Positions 15,531 to 23,163 of a stretch of 64,000 nucleotides of DNA are shown here, piece after piece. The notes under the pieces are model-generated. The model was not told where the DNA came from, did no database searches, and saw only the letters and a list, made by a program, of their open reading frames with translations. The DNA comes from Streptomyces rubradiris (GTDB lineage: Bacteria; Actinomycetota; Actinomycetes; Streptomycetales; Streptomycetaceae), in contig NZ_BNEA01000001.1 in NCBI RefSeq assembly GCF_016860525.1, positions 881,001 through 945,000 on the forward strand, written 5' to 3'. A program made the position numbers and the translations under genes. Numbering within the stretch: the stretch's first letter is position 1; every line of letters begins with the position of its first letter.

Positions 15531-17002
15531 CCCCGTTCAGGGTCGAGTACGGCGCCGAGGTCCCGCTGCCAGTCCGCTTCCGGTGCCACCAGGCACAGCG
15601 GCTGTGCGGTGCCGGCCAGCCAGCCGAAGACCGGCTGGGTGCCTCCCCCGGCCGCCAGGTGCACGGGCCGTGCGGCGGGTAGCCGCGCATGGAGTTCGGC
15701 CACCGTGCCGAACTCGGGACCGCCGCTGCCCGGCAGGAGCACGGCCAGGTGCTGGGGCAGCAGCTCCGGCGCCCGCATGCCGAGGACGGCCAGGGCCGGC
15801 AGGGCGGGGCGGTCGCGTTTCTCGTGGACGGTCAGCCGGATCGGGCGGGTGGCCGTTCCGGCCGGGGGCGGAGCCTCCGCCCCGGCCGGCGGGCCGGCTG
15901 CCGCTGCCTCTTCGCCCGCCTTGTGGATGGCGATGTAGCGGCGGGTGGCTTCCCAGGAGACGTGCGCGAAGAAGGCGATGCCCTCCTCCAGCAGTTCCTC
16001 CCCGTCCTCGACGGCGGCGAACTGCTCGGCCCACAGCGGTTGCGCGCCGGGGTCGACCAGGCAAGCGGCGGCGGCGCGGATCAGCAGCGGGCCGCGCTCC
16101 GCGGGGGCGCCCGCCAGCCAGTCGGCGAGCGGTGCCGGCATCGGCACGCCGTGCGGCGCCGCGCCGTCGGCGGCGAGCGCGAGCACGTTCTCCCAGTCGA
16201 CGTTGAACGCCACCGTGTGCAGGCGTGCCCGGATCTCCGCGGCACGGATCTCCGCCGGCTTCCGGCGGTGCGTCTCCCGCCGTCCCGTACGATCGCCGTC
16301 CCGTTCCGCCCGCACGGTCGCGAAGTCGCGGAAGGTGACGGCCCCGGCGGCCCCGAGTGCTGCCGCGACCTCCTGGCGCTGGGTGTCGTAGGCCATCAGC
16401 TGCTCGGAGCGGGTCAGCAGCGCGTCCTGGAAGCGGGTGCCGCCGGAGAGCACGGTCAGCCGCGCCTCGCCGTCCAGCAGCCGGGACGCGGCCCGGGTGA
16501 GGGCGGTGAGCCGCCCGATGGCCAGGGCCTCGGCGAGATCCGCCCAGGGGCCCGGTGTCTTCAGCCCGGCCAGGCCGCGCTTGACATGTCCCCAGGCGAT
16601 CTCGAAGTGCAGGGGGCCTTCCGTGCTCAGCACCCCGGCCAGGGTCCGCTGGAGCGCGCGTACGTCGAGCCGCCCGGCGTTCTTCACCAGGGTGTGGGTG
16701 CGGAACAGCTCGGCGACCAGCGCGGCACGCCGGCTGAGCGGGTCGTCCAGCGTGCTGTAGAGGGCGTCGCCGGAGAGGGCCTCCATCGTGGAGCGGGCCC
16801 GTCTGACGAGTGCCTTGGTCTGCTTCTCCACGCCCTCGCGCCAGCGGGGCAGAATGTGCTCGCGCAGGGTTTCCGCGTCCAGTACGGGCCCGGACCCGGG
16901 AGGGAAGGCGTAAGGGGTGCGCAGCGCCGCGTGCGGCCGGTGGCGCAGCAGCGCGGGAAGCCCGCTGTCGCTGACGATGCGCTCCGGGGACGGGGCGGTC
17001 AT
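15527..17002 (-). CDS. Divergent Dit1/PvcA (isonitrile synthase) family protein, copy 2
   Basis: A 491-residue protein I place in the Dit1/PvcA superfamily by comparison with its upstream neighbour. Both share, in order, a beta strand followed by a conserved loop (LHFEIAWGHVKRGL with LKTPGPWADLAEALAIGRL here), a second strand VLSGGTRFQDALL, an aromatic motif WEATRRYIAIHK (350-361) and IRLTVHEK (388-395). PvcA enzymes turn the alpha-amino group of tyrosine or tryptophan into an isonitrile using ribulose 5-phosphate, while yeast Dit1 makes N-formyltyrosine. The family is usually near 330-520 residues. The start ATG overlaps the upstream stop by 4 bp. Substrate and activity are unknown. Confidence 0.6.
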   Translation of the reverse strand: MTAPSPERIVSDSGLPALLRHRPHAALRTPYAFPPGSGPVLDAETLREHILPRWREGVEKQTKALVRRARSTMEALSGDALYSTLDDPLSRRAALVAELFRTHTLVKNAGRLDVRALQRTLAGVLSTEGPLHFEIAWGHVKRGLAGLKTPGPWADLAEALAIGRLTALTRAASRLLDGEARLTVLSGGTRFQDALLTRSEQLMAYDTQRQEVAAALGAAGAVTFRDFATVRAERDGDRTGRRETHRRKPAEIRAAEIRARLHTVAFNVDWENVLALAADGAAPHGVPMPAPLADWLAGAPAERGPLLIRAAAACLVDPGAQPLWAEQFAAVEDGEELLEEGIAFFAHVSWEATRRYIAIHKAGEEAAAAGPPAGAEAPPPAGTATRPIRLTVHEKRDRPALPALAVLGMRAPELLPQHLAVLLPGSGGPEFGTVAELHARLPAARPVHLAAGGGTQPVFGWLAGTAQPLCLVAPEADWQRDLGAVLDPERG

Positions 17003-18552
17003 ACCTCGGTCCTCTCCAGCATCCGGTGCAGGGTGCGGCGCAGCACCGGCTCGGCGTCGTCGACGTAGGCGATGGGCTGACCGGCGGCCTCGATGCGGGC
17101 CAGAGAGCGGTAGCGGGCGTCGTCGGTGTGCCGGGGTGTGCCCTTGATCAGCACGGGGACCTCGCCGCGGGCCTCCCGGTCGACGAGGTAGCCGAAGGTC
17201 GCCTTGGTCTGTCCGCCGCGGACGACGTAGCCACCGGTGGAGTGCTGGGCGGTCATATTGGCGTCCTTCGACGTGGCGGTGACCAGGTGGAGTTCGGCGG
17301 GCTTGCCGTGGATGGTGAGCTTGACCGCGTCGGGCGCGAGTTCTCTGATCAGGTTCAGATCGCGGTCGGTCAGCGAGATGGCCACATAGCGGCAGGCGGC
17401 CTGCCATGCCTCGTCGCGCAGCGTGCGGTGCAGCGCCGTCACGTCGTCGCCGGCTCCCGCTCCCAGGCCCATGTCGGGACGTCTGCCGTGCCGCGAGAGC
17501 TTTCTGGGCAGCGAGGCGACGTAGTAGGCGTAGGCGCGGCGGGCCTCGTCCGTCCAGCCGCGGTGCTCCTCCCGTACGGCGGCGAACGCCTCGTAGTTGG
17601 TCGAGGTGGCGATGGACCAGAAGGTGTGCAGAAGCTGGTCGGCGACCTCGTCGTGGCCGGTGCGGCCGCCGAGCGAGGTCTGCGGGTCGGTGGCGTCGAA
17701 CAGCGCTCCGTAGTCGGTCAGCAGCCGCTTCTCCCAGGCGGCGTAGTGCTGTGCGCGGGCCTGCAAGAGCCGGCCGGGCAGCCCGTCGCGCAGCCACCGC
17801 TCGTAGTCCGTCACCCGCAGCACATCGCTCGCGTCCAGTTCGGCGATCCAGTCGCGCAGCGTGGTCTGGTACTCCTCGACCACCGGGTCCGGAGTACGGC
17901 AGGCCCGGTTGTACTTGCGCCCGTCCGCCAGGATCGTGAAGCGGCAGCCGGTGGGGCTGAGGGCGTCGATGACATGGGCCAGCGCCGCGCAGCGGGCCAG
18001 GGAGTGCAGTTCGGCGGTGTCCGGGGAGGTACCCCGGTTCTTGACCGGGGAGTACGGCTTGCGGGAGAAGACCGGGAAGACCAGCTGTACGGGCTCGCCG
18101 CGGGCGATCACGGCGCGGATCCGGTCGCGCAGTCCGGCGCGAGTGAGGTGGTCCTTCTTGGTACGGAACCATTTGCCGTCGAAGAGCGCCTCGGCGATCA
18201 CCTCGGGCGCCCCGGGCCTGGTCGTCCCGTACTCGCCGTGCCGCTTGCGCGCCCTGGCCAGGGCCGCGTCGACCTTGGCCGCCGCCGAGCGGGAGACCGC
18301 CGCCCGCACCGTCGGCACCACGGAGTCCAGCCAGTAGTCGGCATCCATGGCCACGGCCTTGGTGGCGAACTCGCTCTGGGAGTAGAGGGCGAAGGGCTGT
18401 CGGCGCACACTCCTGATCAGCCGGTGGCCGTCGGATATCCGGCTCTTGCGCTGTTCCTCGTGGAGGTCTTGTTCGGACAGGGCACGCTGGGCGCCGATCA
18501 GGGCGGCCACGGACTCGTCGGCGACCGTGTCCCCGGCTGTGGTTCCAGGCAT
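16999..18552 (-). CDS. Dit1/PvcA (isonitrile synthase) family protein, copy 1
   Basis: A 517-residue protein with the clearest Dit1/PvcA signatures in the operon: RRQPFALYSQSEF near residue 50, the strand QLVFPVFSRKPYSPVKN (156-172), the loop GTSPDTAELHSLARCAALAH (174-193), the strand FTILADGRKYNR (205-216) and the C-terminal KLTIHGK (411-417) with GGYVVRGGQTKATFGYL. Family members install isonitriles on amino acids. ATG 18552 is chosen because GGGGAG precedes it by 6 bases. It is second in the operon after the MFS gene (64-bp gap) and overlaps the next gene by 4 bp. No PvcB-type oxygenase is found in the window. Confidence 0.72.
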   Translation of the reverse strand: MPGTTAGDTVADESVAALIGAQRALSEQDLHEEQRKSRISDGHRLIRSVRRQPFALYSQSEFATKAVAMDADYWLDSVVPTVRAAVSRSAAAKVDAALARARKRHGEYGTTRPGAPEVIAEALFDGKWFRTKKDHLTRAGLRDRIRAVIARGEPVQLVFPVFSRKPYSPVKNRGTSPDTAELHSLARCAALAHVIDALSPTGCRFTILADGRKYNRACRTPDPVVEEYQTTLRDWIAELDASDVLRVTDYERWLRDGLPGRLLQARAQHYAAWEKRLLTDYGALFDATDPQTSLGGRTGHDEVADQLLHTFWSIATSTNYEAFAAVREEHRGWTDEARRAYAYYVASLPRKLSRHGRRPDMGLGAGAGDDVTALHRTLRDEAWQAACRYVAISLTDRDLNLIRELAPDAVKLTIHGKPAELHLVTATSKDANMTAQHSTGGYVVRGGQTKATFGYLVDREARGEVPVLIKGTPRHTDDARYRSLARIEAAGQPIAYVDDAEPVLRRTLHRMLERTEV

Positions 18553-18616
18553 GGTGACTCCCCGTTGGCTGGACGGTCGTGTGCGTTCGGCGGACGGAAC
18601 AGGCGCCGCGCCCGTC

Positions 18617-19906
18617 TCACGGGTCGGTCCTCCGGGCGGCGGCACGCGGGCGGGCGGCGCGAAGGTGGGCGACGGTGACGACGGCGCTGACCGCGAGGGG
18701 CACCAGCAGTGCGGCGTTCATGGACTCCCAGCCGAGGGCGTCCAGCACCGGTCCCGCGGCCAGCGCGCCGACGGCGGACCCGCCGAGGGTGAAGATCTCA
18801 CCGATGCCCTGGACCACGGAACGCTCTTGCGGCCGGTAGGAGTTGGCGACCAGCGCGGACCCGGAGACGTACATCAGGTTCCAGCCCACGCCGATCAGCC
18901 CCAGGGCGATCATGAAGGTCATGTGGGACAGGCCCGTCAGGGCGGTCACCGCGCCCAGTGCGCTGACGGCGGCTCCGATCAGCAGGGTCCGTCCCGCTCC
19001 GATGGACCGGGTGAGCGGTCCTGAGGCGAAGGCGGTGGCGTACATGCCGACCATGTGCCACTGGATGACCTGGGCGCCGTCGTGAACGGAGTGCCCGGCC
19101 CCGACCGCCGCGATGGGGGCCGCGGCCATCAGCGAGGTCATCGTGAAGTACCCGGCGCAGGAGCCCGCGACGCCGGCGAGGAACACCGGCTGCCGCATGA
19201 TCTGCCCGAGGGCGCGCGGGGCCACGTCCTCCGCGGCGGCTCCGGGCCGTGGCCGGGCGGCGGCCGCTTCGGTGTCCCCGGCCGTCAGCATGGACAGCAC
19301 CCCGATGGACACCAGCGCCAGCACGGTGACCAGGGCGTAGGAGCCCGTGAACTCCACGGGACCGAGGTCCTTGACCGCCGTGGCGAGGAACGGGCCGGCG
19401 ACGGCCGCGATCACCCCGCCGGACAGGACGGTCGAGATGGCCTTGCCGCGTTCCTCGGGCGGGAACATGTCGGCGGCCGCGTAGCGGTAGTAACCCGCGA
19501 ACGCCTGGTGGACACCGATGCAGGCGATGCCGAGGCAGAAGAGCACGAACTGCTCGGTGAGCAGCGCGGTGACCGAGATGATGCCGCCGGTGAGCGCGGC
19601 GCCGGAGCCGACCAGGAACCCGGCCTTGCGTCCGTGGCGGCTCATGAAGCGGGACGCGGGGTAGGTGGCGGCCCACGAGCCGACGCTGATGAGGGCGAAC
19701 GGCAGGGTCGCGAGCGCGGGTACGGGAGCCAGTCTGAGGCCGGCCAGGCCGGTGAGCGTCAGGTCGATGCTGATGCCGAAGTAGTAGAGCGTCTGAGCCG
19801 ACGTCAGCACCGTCATGGCGCGGCGCCGGTGCGGCGTGCCGGGCACAGGCTGCGGCGTACCTCCTTCGGTGTTTCCCTGCTCGACTTCCTGGGAGGGCTG
19901 TGTCAT
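18617..19906 (-). CDS. MFS transporter, likely product exporter
   Basis: A 429-residue major facilitator with about 12 hydrophobic segments and the intracellular loop motif SRFMSRHGRKAGFLVG between segments 2 and 3, a variant of the MFS motif A. Proteins of this type export drugs or pathway products. It heads the leftward operon with the two Dit1/PvcA-like genes and the aminotransferase, which suggests self-resistance or export of the product. ATG 19906 follows GGTGA; GTG 19915 is an alternative. Upstream lies a good vegetative promoter with a CebR-like operator just downstream of it. Confidence 0.88.
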   Translation of the reverse strand: MTQPSQEVEQGNTEGGTPQPVPGTPHRRRAMTVLTSAQTLYYFGISIDLTLTGLAGLRLAPVPALATLPFALISVGSWAATYPASRFMSRHGRKAGFLVGSGAALTGGIISVTALLTEQFVLFCLGIACIGVHQAFAGYYRYAAADMFPPEERGKAISTVLSGGVIAAVAGPFLATAVKDLGPVEFTGSYALVTVLALVSIGVLSMLTAGDTEAAAARPRPGAAAEDVAPRALGQIMRQPVFLAGVAGSCAGYFTMTSLMAAAPIAAVGAGHSVHDGAQVIQWHMVGMYATAFASGPLTRSIGAGRTLLIGAAVSALGAVTALTGLSHMTFMIALGLIGVGWNLMYVSGSALVANSYRPQERSVVQGIGEIFTLGGSAVGALAAGPVLDALGWESMNAALLVPLAVSAVVTVAHLRAARPRAAARRTDP

Positions 19907-20076
19907 CGAATTCACCGGATCGGGTGCAGTGACGCAAGGGCTGGCGGTGATGCGAAAGCGAGAAGGGGCCGGAATTCGCAAGCCCGGCGTGTGGATGCGC
20001 CGCACCCCTTGAGCAGGGGCCCGTCCACGTCTCGTCCCGCGGAATCACGCAGGACCTGCGCCCCGCCGAAGGGCGT

Positions 20077-20090
20077 TGGGAGCGCTCCCG
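20077..20090. promoter_or_regulatory. CebR/LacI-type operator
   Basis: TGGGAGCGCTCCCG matches 13 of 14 positions of the operator TGGGAGCGCTCCCA bound by the LacI-family cello-oligosaccharide repressor CebR in several Streptomyces. Its core GGGAGCGCTCCC is a perfect 12-bp palindrome. It would lie about 15-28 bases after the predicted transcription start of the MFS-Dit1/PvcA operon, a position where a bound repressor blocks transcription. Other LacI-family proteins with related sites could be the real ligand. Confidence 0.65.
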
Positions 20091-20111
20091 CAGTGATCGG
20101 TGTTGACCCGG

Positions 20112-20141
20112 AGCGTATGTTTCGGCAATCACTCTGTTCAA
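20112..20141 (-). promoter_or_regulatory. Vegetative promoter for the MFS-Dit1/PvcA operon
   Basis: On the minus strand a -35 box TTGAAC (20141-20136) is followed after 18 bp by a -10 box TACGCT (20117-20112). Transcription would begin near 20104, leaving a leader of about 200 bases before the MFS start. Confidence 0.5.
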
Positions 20142-20471
20142 TGGTTAATCGACACATTGACTTGAATGTGCCGCCGCATCCGCCGGCGAGGCAAAGGGCG
20201 CGTTCACATCACCGAGGGAGGATGGCACTTACCCGCCACGACGGACAGCGCGTCTCGTATCGTGAGCGCACCATGGGCTCTTTTGCGCCACATTCGGGCG
20301 TGCCCGCGGTCGATGGCCGTGCTTCCCGCCGACGCGCACAGCGCGGTCGGCGGCCGGAAGCGGGGAAGGTTCAGCGTCGGCTCACGCACGCACTCCGCCT
20401 TCTGAACGGCCGCGGTCGTACGCCCGTACCCCAGGGCGGACATGACCAGCTCCGCCGAAGGGAAACATCAT

Positions 20472-20936
20472 ATGAGCAGCGCCTCGTCCCAGCCCACCGC
20501 CGGTCCGGACCGTCGTACCGTCGTGGCGGCGGTCGGAGCCGCGGGGCTCGCCGCCGCGCTGACCGCCTGCGGCTCGGGCGACGACTCGGCCGACGCCGGG
20601 CCCGCCGACGCGGGGACCGCCGCCACGGGGGCCGCGCCGGACGGCGGTGGCACCGCGCTCGCCAGGACCGCCGACATCCCCGAGGGCGGCGGGAAGATCT
20701 TCAAGGACCGGGGTGTCGTGGTCACCCAGCCGACGGCCGGCACCTACAAGGCGTTCTCCGCCGAGTGCACCCACCAGGGCTGCGCGGTCGGCAGCGTGAA
20801 GGACGGCACGATCGTGTGCCCGTGTCACGGCAGCGAGTTCTCCGTGTCGGACGGCAGCGTGCGGAAGGGACCGGCGACGAAGGGACTGGCCCCGGCGCGG
20901 ATCACCGTGTCCGGCGACGACATCAGGCTGGCCTGA
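20472..20936 (+). CDS. Rieske [2Fe-2S] lipoprotein exported by Tat
   Basis: A 154-residue protein with a twin-arginine signal (GPDRRTVVAAVGAAGLAAAL) ending in a lipobox TAC (Cys33). The Rieske cluster ligands are present: C99-T-H101 with disulfide Cys104, and C116-P-C118-H119. A glycine- and alanine-rich linker joins signal and domain. It probably acts as an extracellular electron carrier anchored to the membrane. ATG 20472 is preferred over ATG 20442 because the signal peptide follows directly and a GGGAA sequence lies upstream. It is divergent from the MFS operon; a functional link is possible but not shown. Confidence 0.9.
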   Translation: MSSASSQPTAGPDRRTVVAAVGAAGLAAALTACGSGDDSADAGPADAGTAATGAAPDGGGTALARTADIPEGGGKIFKDRGVVVTQPTAGTYKAFSAECTHQGCAVGSVKDGTIVCPCHGSEFSVSDGSVRKGPATKGLAPARITVSGDDIRLA

Positions 20937-20946
20937 GCCGGCCCGC

Positions 20947-21591
20947 TCAACGCCGTTCCCGCGGCCCGCCGAGGCAGCCCAGTATCTCGTCGGTGGTCGT
21001 GACCGTGGCGACCAGCGCCAGGGTGTGGCGGAGCACCGCGGCCGTGTAGTCGGCGGGCACACCCGCGATGGCGTCGGCCGGGACCACGGCGGTGTAGCCG
21101 AGGTTGACCGCGTCGAACACCGCGTTGGGAACGGCCACGTTGGCCGACACCCCCGTGACGATCAGCACCCGGCAGCCGAGGTTGCGCAGCAGGGCGTCGA
21201 CCTCGGTGCCGTGCAGCGGGGACAGCCCGTGCAGCCGCCGTACGACGAAGTCCTCCTCGGTGACCTCGACCGGCGGCGCGACCCGGACCGCCGCGGTGCC
21301 GGCCAGTTGCCGCACGGGAAGCCGCTCGGCGGCCCGGAACAGCCGGGCGTTGCGGCCGGAGCCCCGGCCGTCGGGGCGGCGCTCGGCGATCGCGTGGATC
21401 ACCTGCACACCGCTTCGGTGGGCGGCGGCGACCAGTCTCGCCACGTTGCGCAGGGCGCCCGAGGCGCGTGCCGCGCGGGCGAGTTCGGGCAGGGCGCCGT
21501 CCGGGCCGACGACCCCCTGCTGGCACTCCACGGTGAGCAGGACGGTGCCGGCGGGCTCAAGGAGTTCGCCGAGCTGCTCGTACGACGGCAT
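20947..21591 (-). CDS. Isochorismatase-fold protein lacking the usual catalytic triad
   Basis: A 214-residue protein with the isochorismatase/cysteine hydrolase fold pattern (TVLLTVECQQGVVGPDG, VIHAIAERRPDGRG, VLIVTGVSANVAVPNAVFDA). In active cysteine hydrolases the first strand ends in Asp, a middle strand carries Lys, and the GVxxxxCV turn carries the nucleophilic Cys. Here these positions read Glu (VECQQ), Arg (VVRRLHG) and Ala (NVAVP). It may use different chemistry or bind ligand without catalysis. It converges on the Rieske gene with a 10-bp gap and is divergent from the split-barrel gene at 21713. Confidence 0.75.
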   Translation of the reverse strand: MPSYEQLGELLEPAGTVLLTVECQQGVVGPDGALPELARAARASGALRNVARLVAAAHRSGVQVIHAIAERRPDGRGSGRNARLFRAAERLPVRQLAGTAAVRVAPPVEVTEEDFVVRRLHGLSPLHGTEVDALLRNLGCRVLIVTGVSANVAVPNAVFDAVNLGYTAVVPADAIAGVPADYTAAVLRHTLALVATVTTTDEILGCLGGPRERR

Positions 21592-21639
21592 GACGCGCCC
21601 CCTTGAAGACGACCCGTTGAAGACGACCGGTTCTTTTTT

Positions 21640-21654
21640 CTGACGTCATGTCAG
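21640..21654. promoter_or_regulatory. Dyad in the isochorismatase/split-barrel promoter
   Basis: CTGACGTCATGTCAG is a perfect 5-5-5 inverted repeat (CTGAC-N5-GTCAG) after a T-rich tract, in the 121-bp divergent promoter. Nearby on the isochorismatase side, TTGAAGACGACC occurs twice in direct orientation (21603-21614 and 21617-21628). A GntR- or MarR-type regulator encoded elsewhere is the best guess. Confidence 0.4.
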
Positions 21655-21712
21655 AGGATCGGCCGGAGCACGATACGTCTCCGACAGCACAAGGGAGAAG
21701 AGAGGGGGCCGC

Positions 21713-22183
21713 ATGTCCGACACCCGTCAGCGCCGGGGCCGCAGGATCATGATGTCGCCGGCCGAGCTGGACGAGTTCCTCGCCACCCAGCGCACCTGCC
21801 GGATCGCGACCGTCTCGGCAGACGGCACACCGCACGTCAGCGCGCTGTGGTTCGCCTGGGACGGCACCTCGCTGTGGCTGTACTCCGTGGTGCGCAGCCG
21901 GCGCTGGGCGCAGGTGCGCCGCGATCCCCGGGTGGCGGTCGTGGTCGACTCCGGTGAGGAGTACGGCGAGTTGCGCGGGGCGGAGCTGTCCGGCCGGGTG
22001 GAGTTCATGGGCGAGGTGCCGCGCCGGGGCGGGCTGTGCGCCGAACTCGACGCGGCCGAGGCGCTGTTCGCGCGCAAGTACTTCGGCCTGGAGGAGCTGC
22101 CGCACGACGGCCGGCACGCCTGGGTCCGGCTGGCCCCGGAGAAGATCGTGTCCTGGGACTTCCGGAAGCTCGGCGGGCTGTAG
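21713..22183 (+). CDS. PPOX-class split-barrel flavin/F420 oxidoreductase
   Basis: A 156-residue protein of the pyridoxamine phosphate oxidase-like split-barrel fold (MSPAELDEFLATQRTCRIAT, then SADGTPHVSALWFAWDGT, RSRRWAQVRRDPRVAVVVD). Actinobacterial members commonly use coenzyme F420 or FMN to reduce diverse substrates. A strong purine-rich ribosome binding site (AAGGGAGAAGAGAGGGG) precedes ATG 21713. It ends 3 bp before the stop of the convergent LysR gene. Confidence 0.85.
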   Translation: MSDTRQRRGRRIMMSPAELDEFLATQRTCRIATVSADGTPHVSALWFAWDGTSLWLYSVVRSRRWAQVRRDPRVAVVVDSGEEYGELRGAELSGRVEFMGEVPRRGGLCAELDAAEALFARKYFGLEELPHDGRHAWVRLAPEKIVSWDFRKLGGL

Positions 22184-22186
22184 GGC

Positions 22187-23089
22187 TCAGCCGAGCCGTC
22201 GCGCCGCCGTCCGCAGGGCCTCCACCGCGGCGCGGATCGAGGGCCGGCGGTCGGCGTCCGCCCGCCAGATCACGTACACATGGCGGCGCACCCGCTGCTT
22301 GAGCGGCACGAGGACCACGCCGTCGGGCACCGGGTGCCGGCCCAGCAGCGGTGCGATGCACACGCCCAACCCGGCTGCCACCAGACCGAGCTGGGTGTGG
22401 CTCTCGCCGGCGCGGTGGCCGACGATCGGCTCGACGCCCTTGGACCGCAGGGTGAACATCAGCCACTCGTGGCAGAACTCGCCCTCGCCCCAGGTGATCC
22501 ACTCGTCCTCGGCGAACTCGGCCAGGTCCACCTCGTCCCGGTCCGCGAGCCGGTGCCCGACGGGCATCGCGACTTCGGCGGGGTCGTCCAGCAGGGGCGC
22601 CTTGACCAGGCCGTCGGGGACGGGCATCGGCTTGTTGTACCAGTCCAGGACCACCGCCAGGTCGAGATCCCCGCGGACCACCCCGGCGATGCCCTGCTCC
22701 GGTTCCAGCTCGCTGGAGCGCACCCGCAGCCCCGGGTGCTCGGTGCGCAGCGCGCCCAGCGCGGCGGGGAACAGGCCCCGGGCCGCGGTCGGGAACGCCG
22801 ACAGCCGCAGTTCGCCGACGACCTGGCCGCGGTGCGCCTCCAGGTCGGACTCGGCCAGCTCGACCTGGGACAGGATGCGCGCCGCGTGCTCCGACAGCAG
22901 CCGCCCGGCGTCGGTGAGCCGCACGCCCCGGCCGTTCTTGGCGAGGAGCCGCTGGCCGACCTCCCGCTCCAGCTTGCCCAGCTGCTGGGAGACCGCGGAC
23001 GTGGTCACGTGCAGCGCGTCGGCGGCGGCGCTGACCGAGCCGTGCCGGGCCAGTGCGTCCAGGGTGCGCAGGCGCTCAAGGTTCAACAT
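22187..23089 (-). CDS. LysR family transcriptional regulator
   Basis: A 300-residue regulator. The N-terminal helix-turn-helix (LRTLDALARHGSVSAAADAL, HVTTSAVSQQLGKLEREVGQ) is followed by a periplasmic-binding-like effector domain (GELRLSAFPTAARGLFPAAL). It is divergent from an EamA exporter with a 74-bp intergenic region containing the dyad CTCGATTGTGCTACGAG (23123-23139), so it most likely activates that exporter in response to its substrate, often an amino acid or amino acid-like compound. Confidence 0.92.
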   Translation of the reverse strand: MLNLERLRTLDALARHGSVSAAADALHVTTSAVSQQLGKLEREVGQRLLAKNGRGVRLTDAGRLLSEHAARILSQVELAESDLEAHRGQVVGELRLSAFPTAARGLFPAALGALRTEHPGLRVRSSELEPEQGIAGVVRGDLDLAVVLDWYNKPMPVPDGLVKAPLLDDPAEVAMPVGHRLADRDEVDLAEFAEDEWITWGEGEFCHEWLMFTLRSKGVEPIVGHRAGESHTQLGLVAAGLGVCIAPLLGRHPVPDGVVLVPLKQRVRRHVYVIWRADADRRPSIRAAVEALRTAARRLG

Positions 23090-23122
23090 GTAAGTGATAC
23101 TAAGAGGTACCAGGTGGAAAGT

Positions 23123-23139
23123 CTCGATTGTGCTACGAG
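23123..23139. promoter_or_regulatory. Candidate LysR binding dyad
   Basis: CTCGATTGTGCTACGAG has CTCG/CGAG arms around a 9-base centre in the LysR-EamA divergent promoter, about 25 bp before the exporter start. LysR-type boxes are interrupted dyads of this sort. Confidence 0.4.
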
Positions 23140-23163
23140 GTTGTCTCCAGCATCGTTGTGGCC

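Larger units (their letters stand above)
19907..20471. other. Divergent promoter region between MFS and Rieske genes
   Basis: About 565 bp without a believable gene. It contains the promoter and CebR-like site described separately. A relatively AT-rich patch near 20095-20165 stands out against the GC-rich surroundings and probably serves both directions. Confidence 0.5.

Noticed and set aside
14235..20471. A PvcB-type oxygenase or NRPS gene belonging to the Dit1/PvcA operon
   Set aside because: None of the frames in or next to the operon has the HxD...H motif with 2-oxoglutarate oxygenase context or any NRPS domain; the nearby Rieske protein is a small electron carrier, not an oxygenase.
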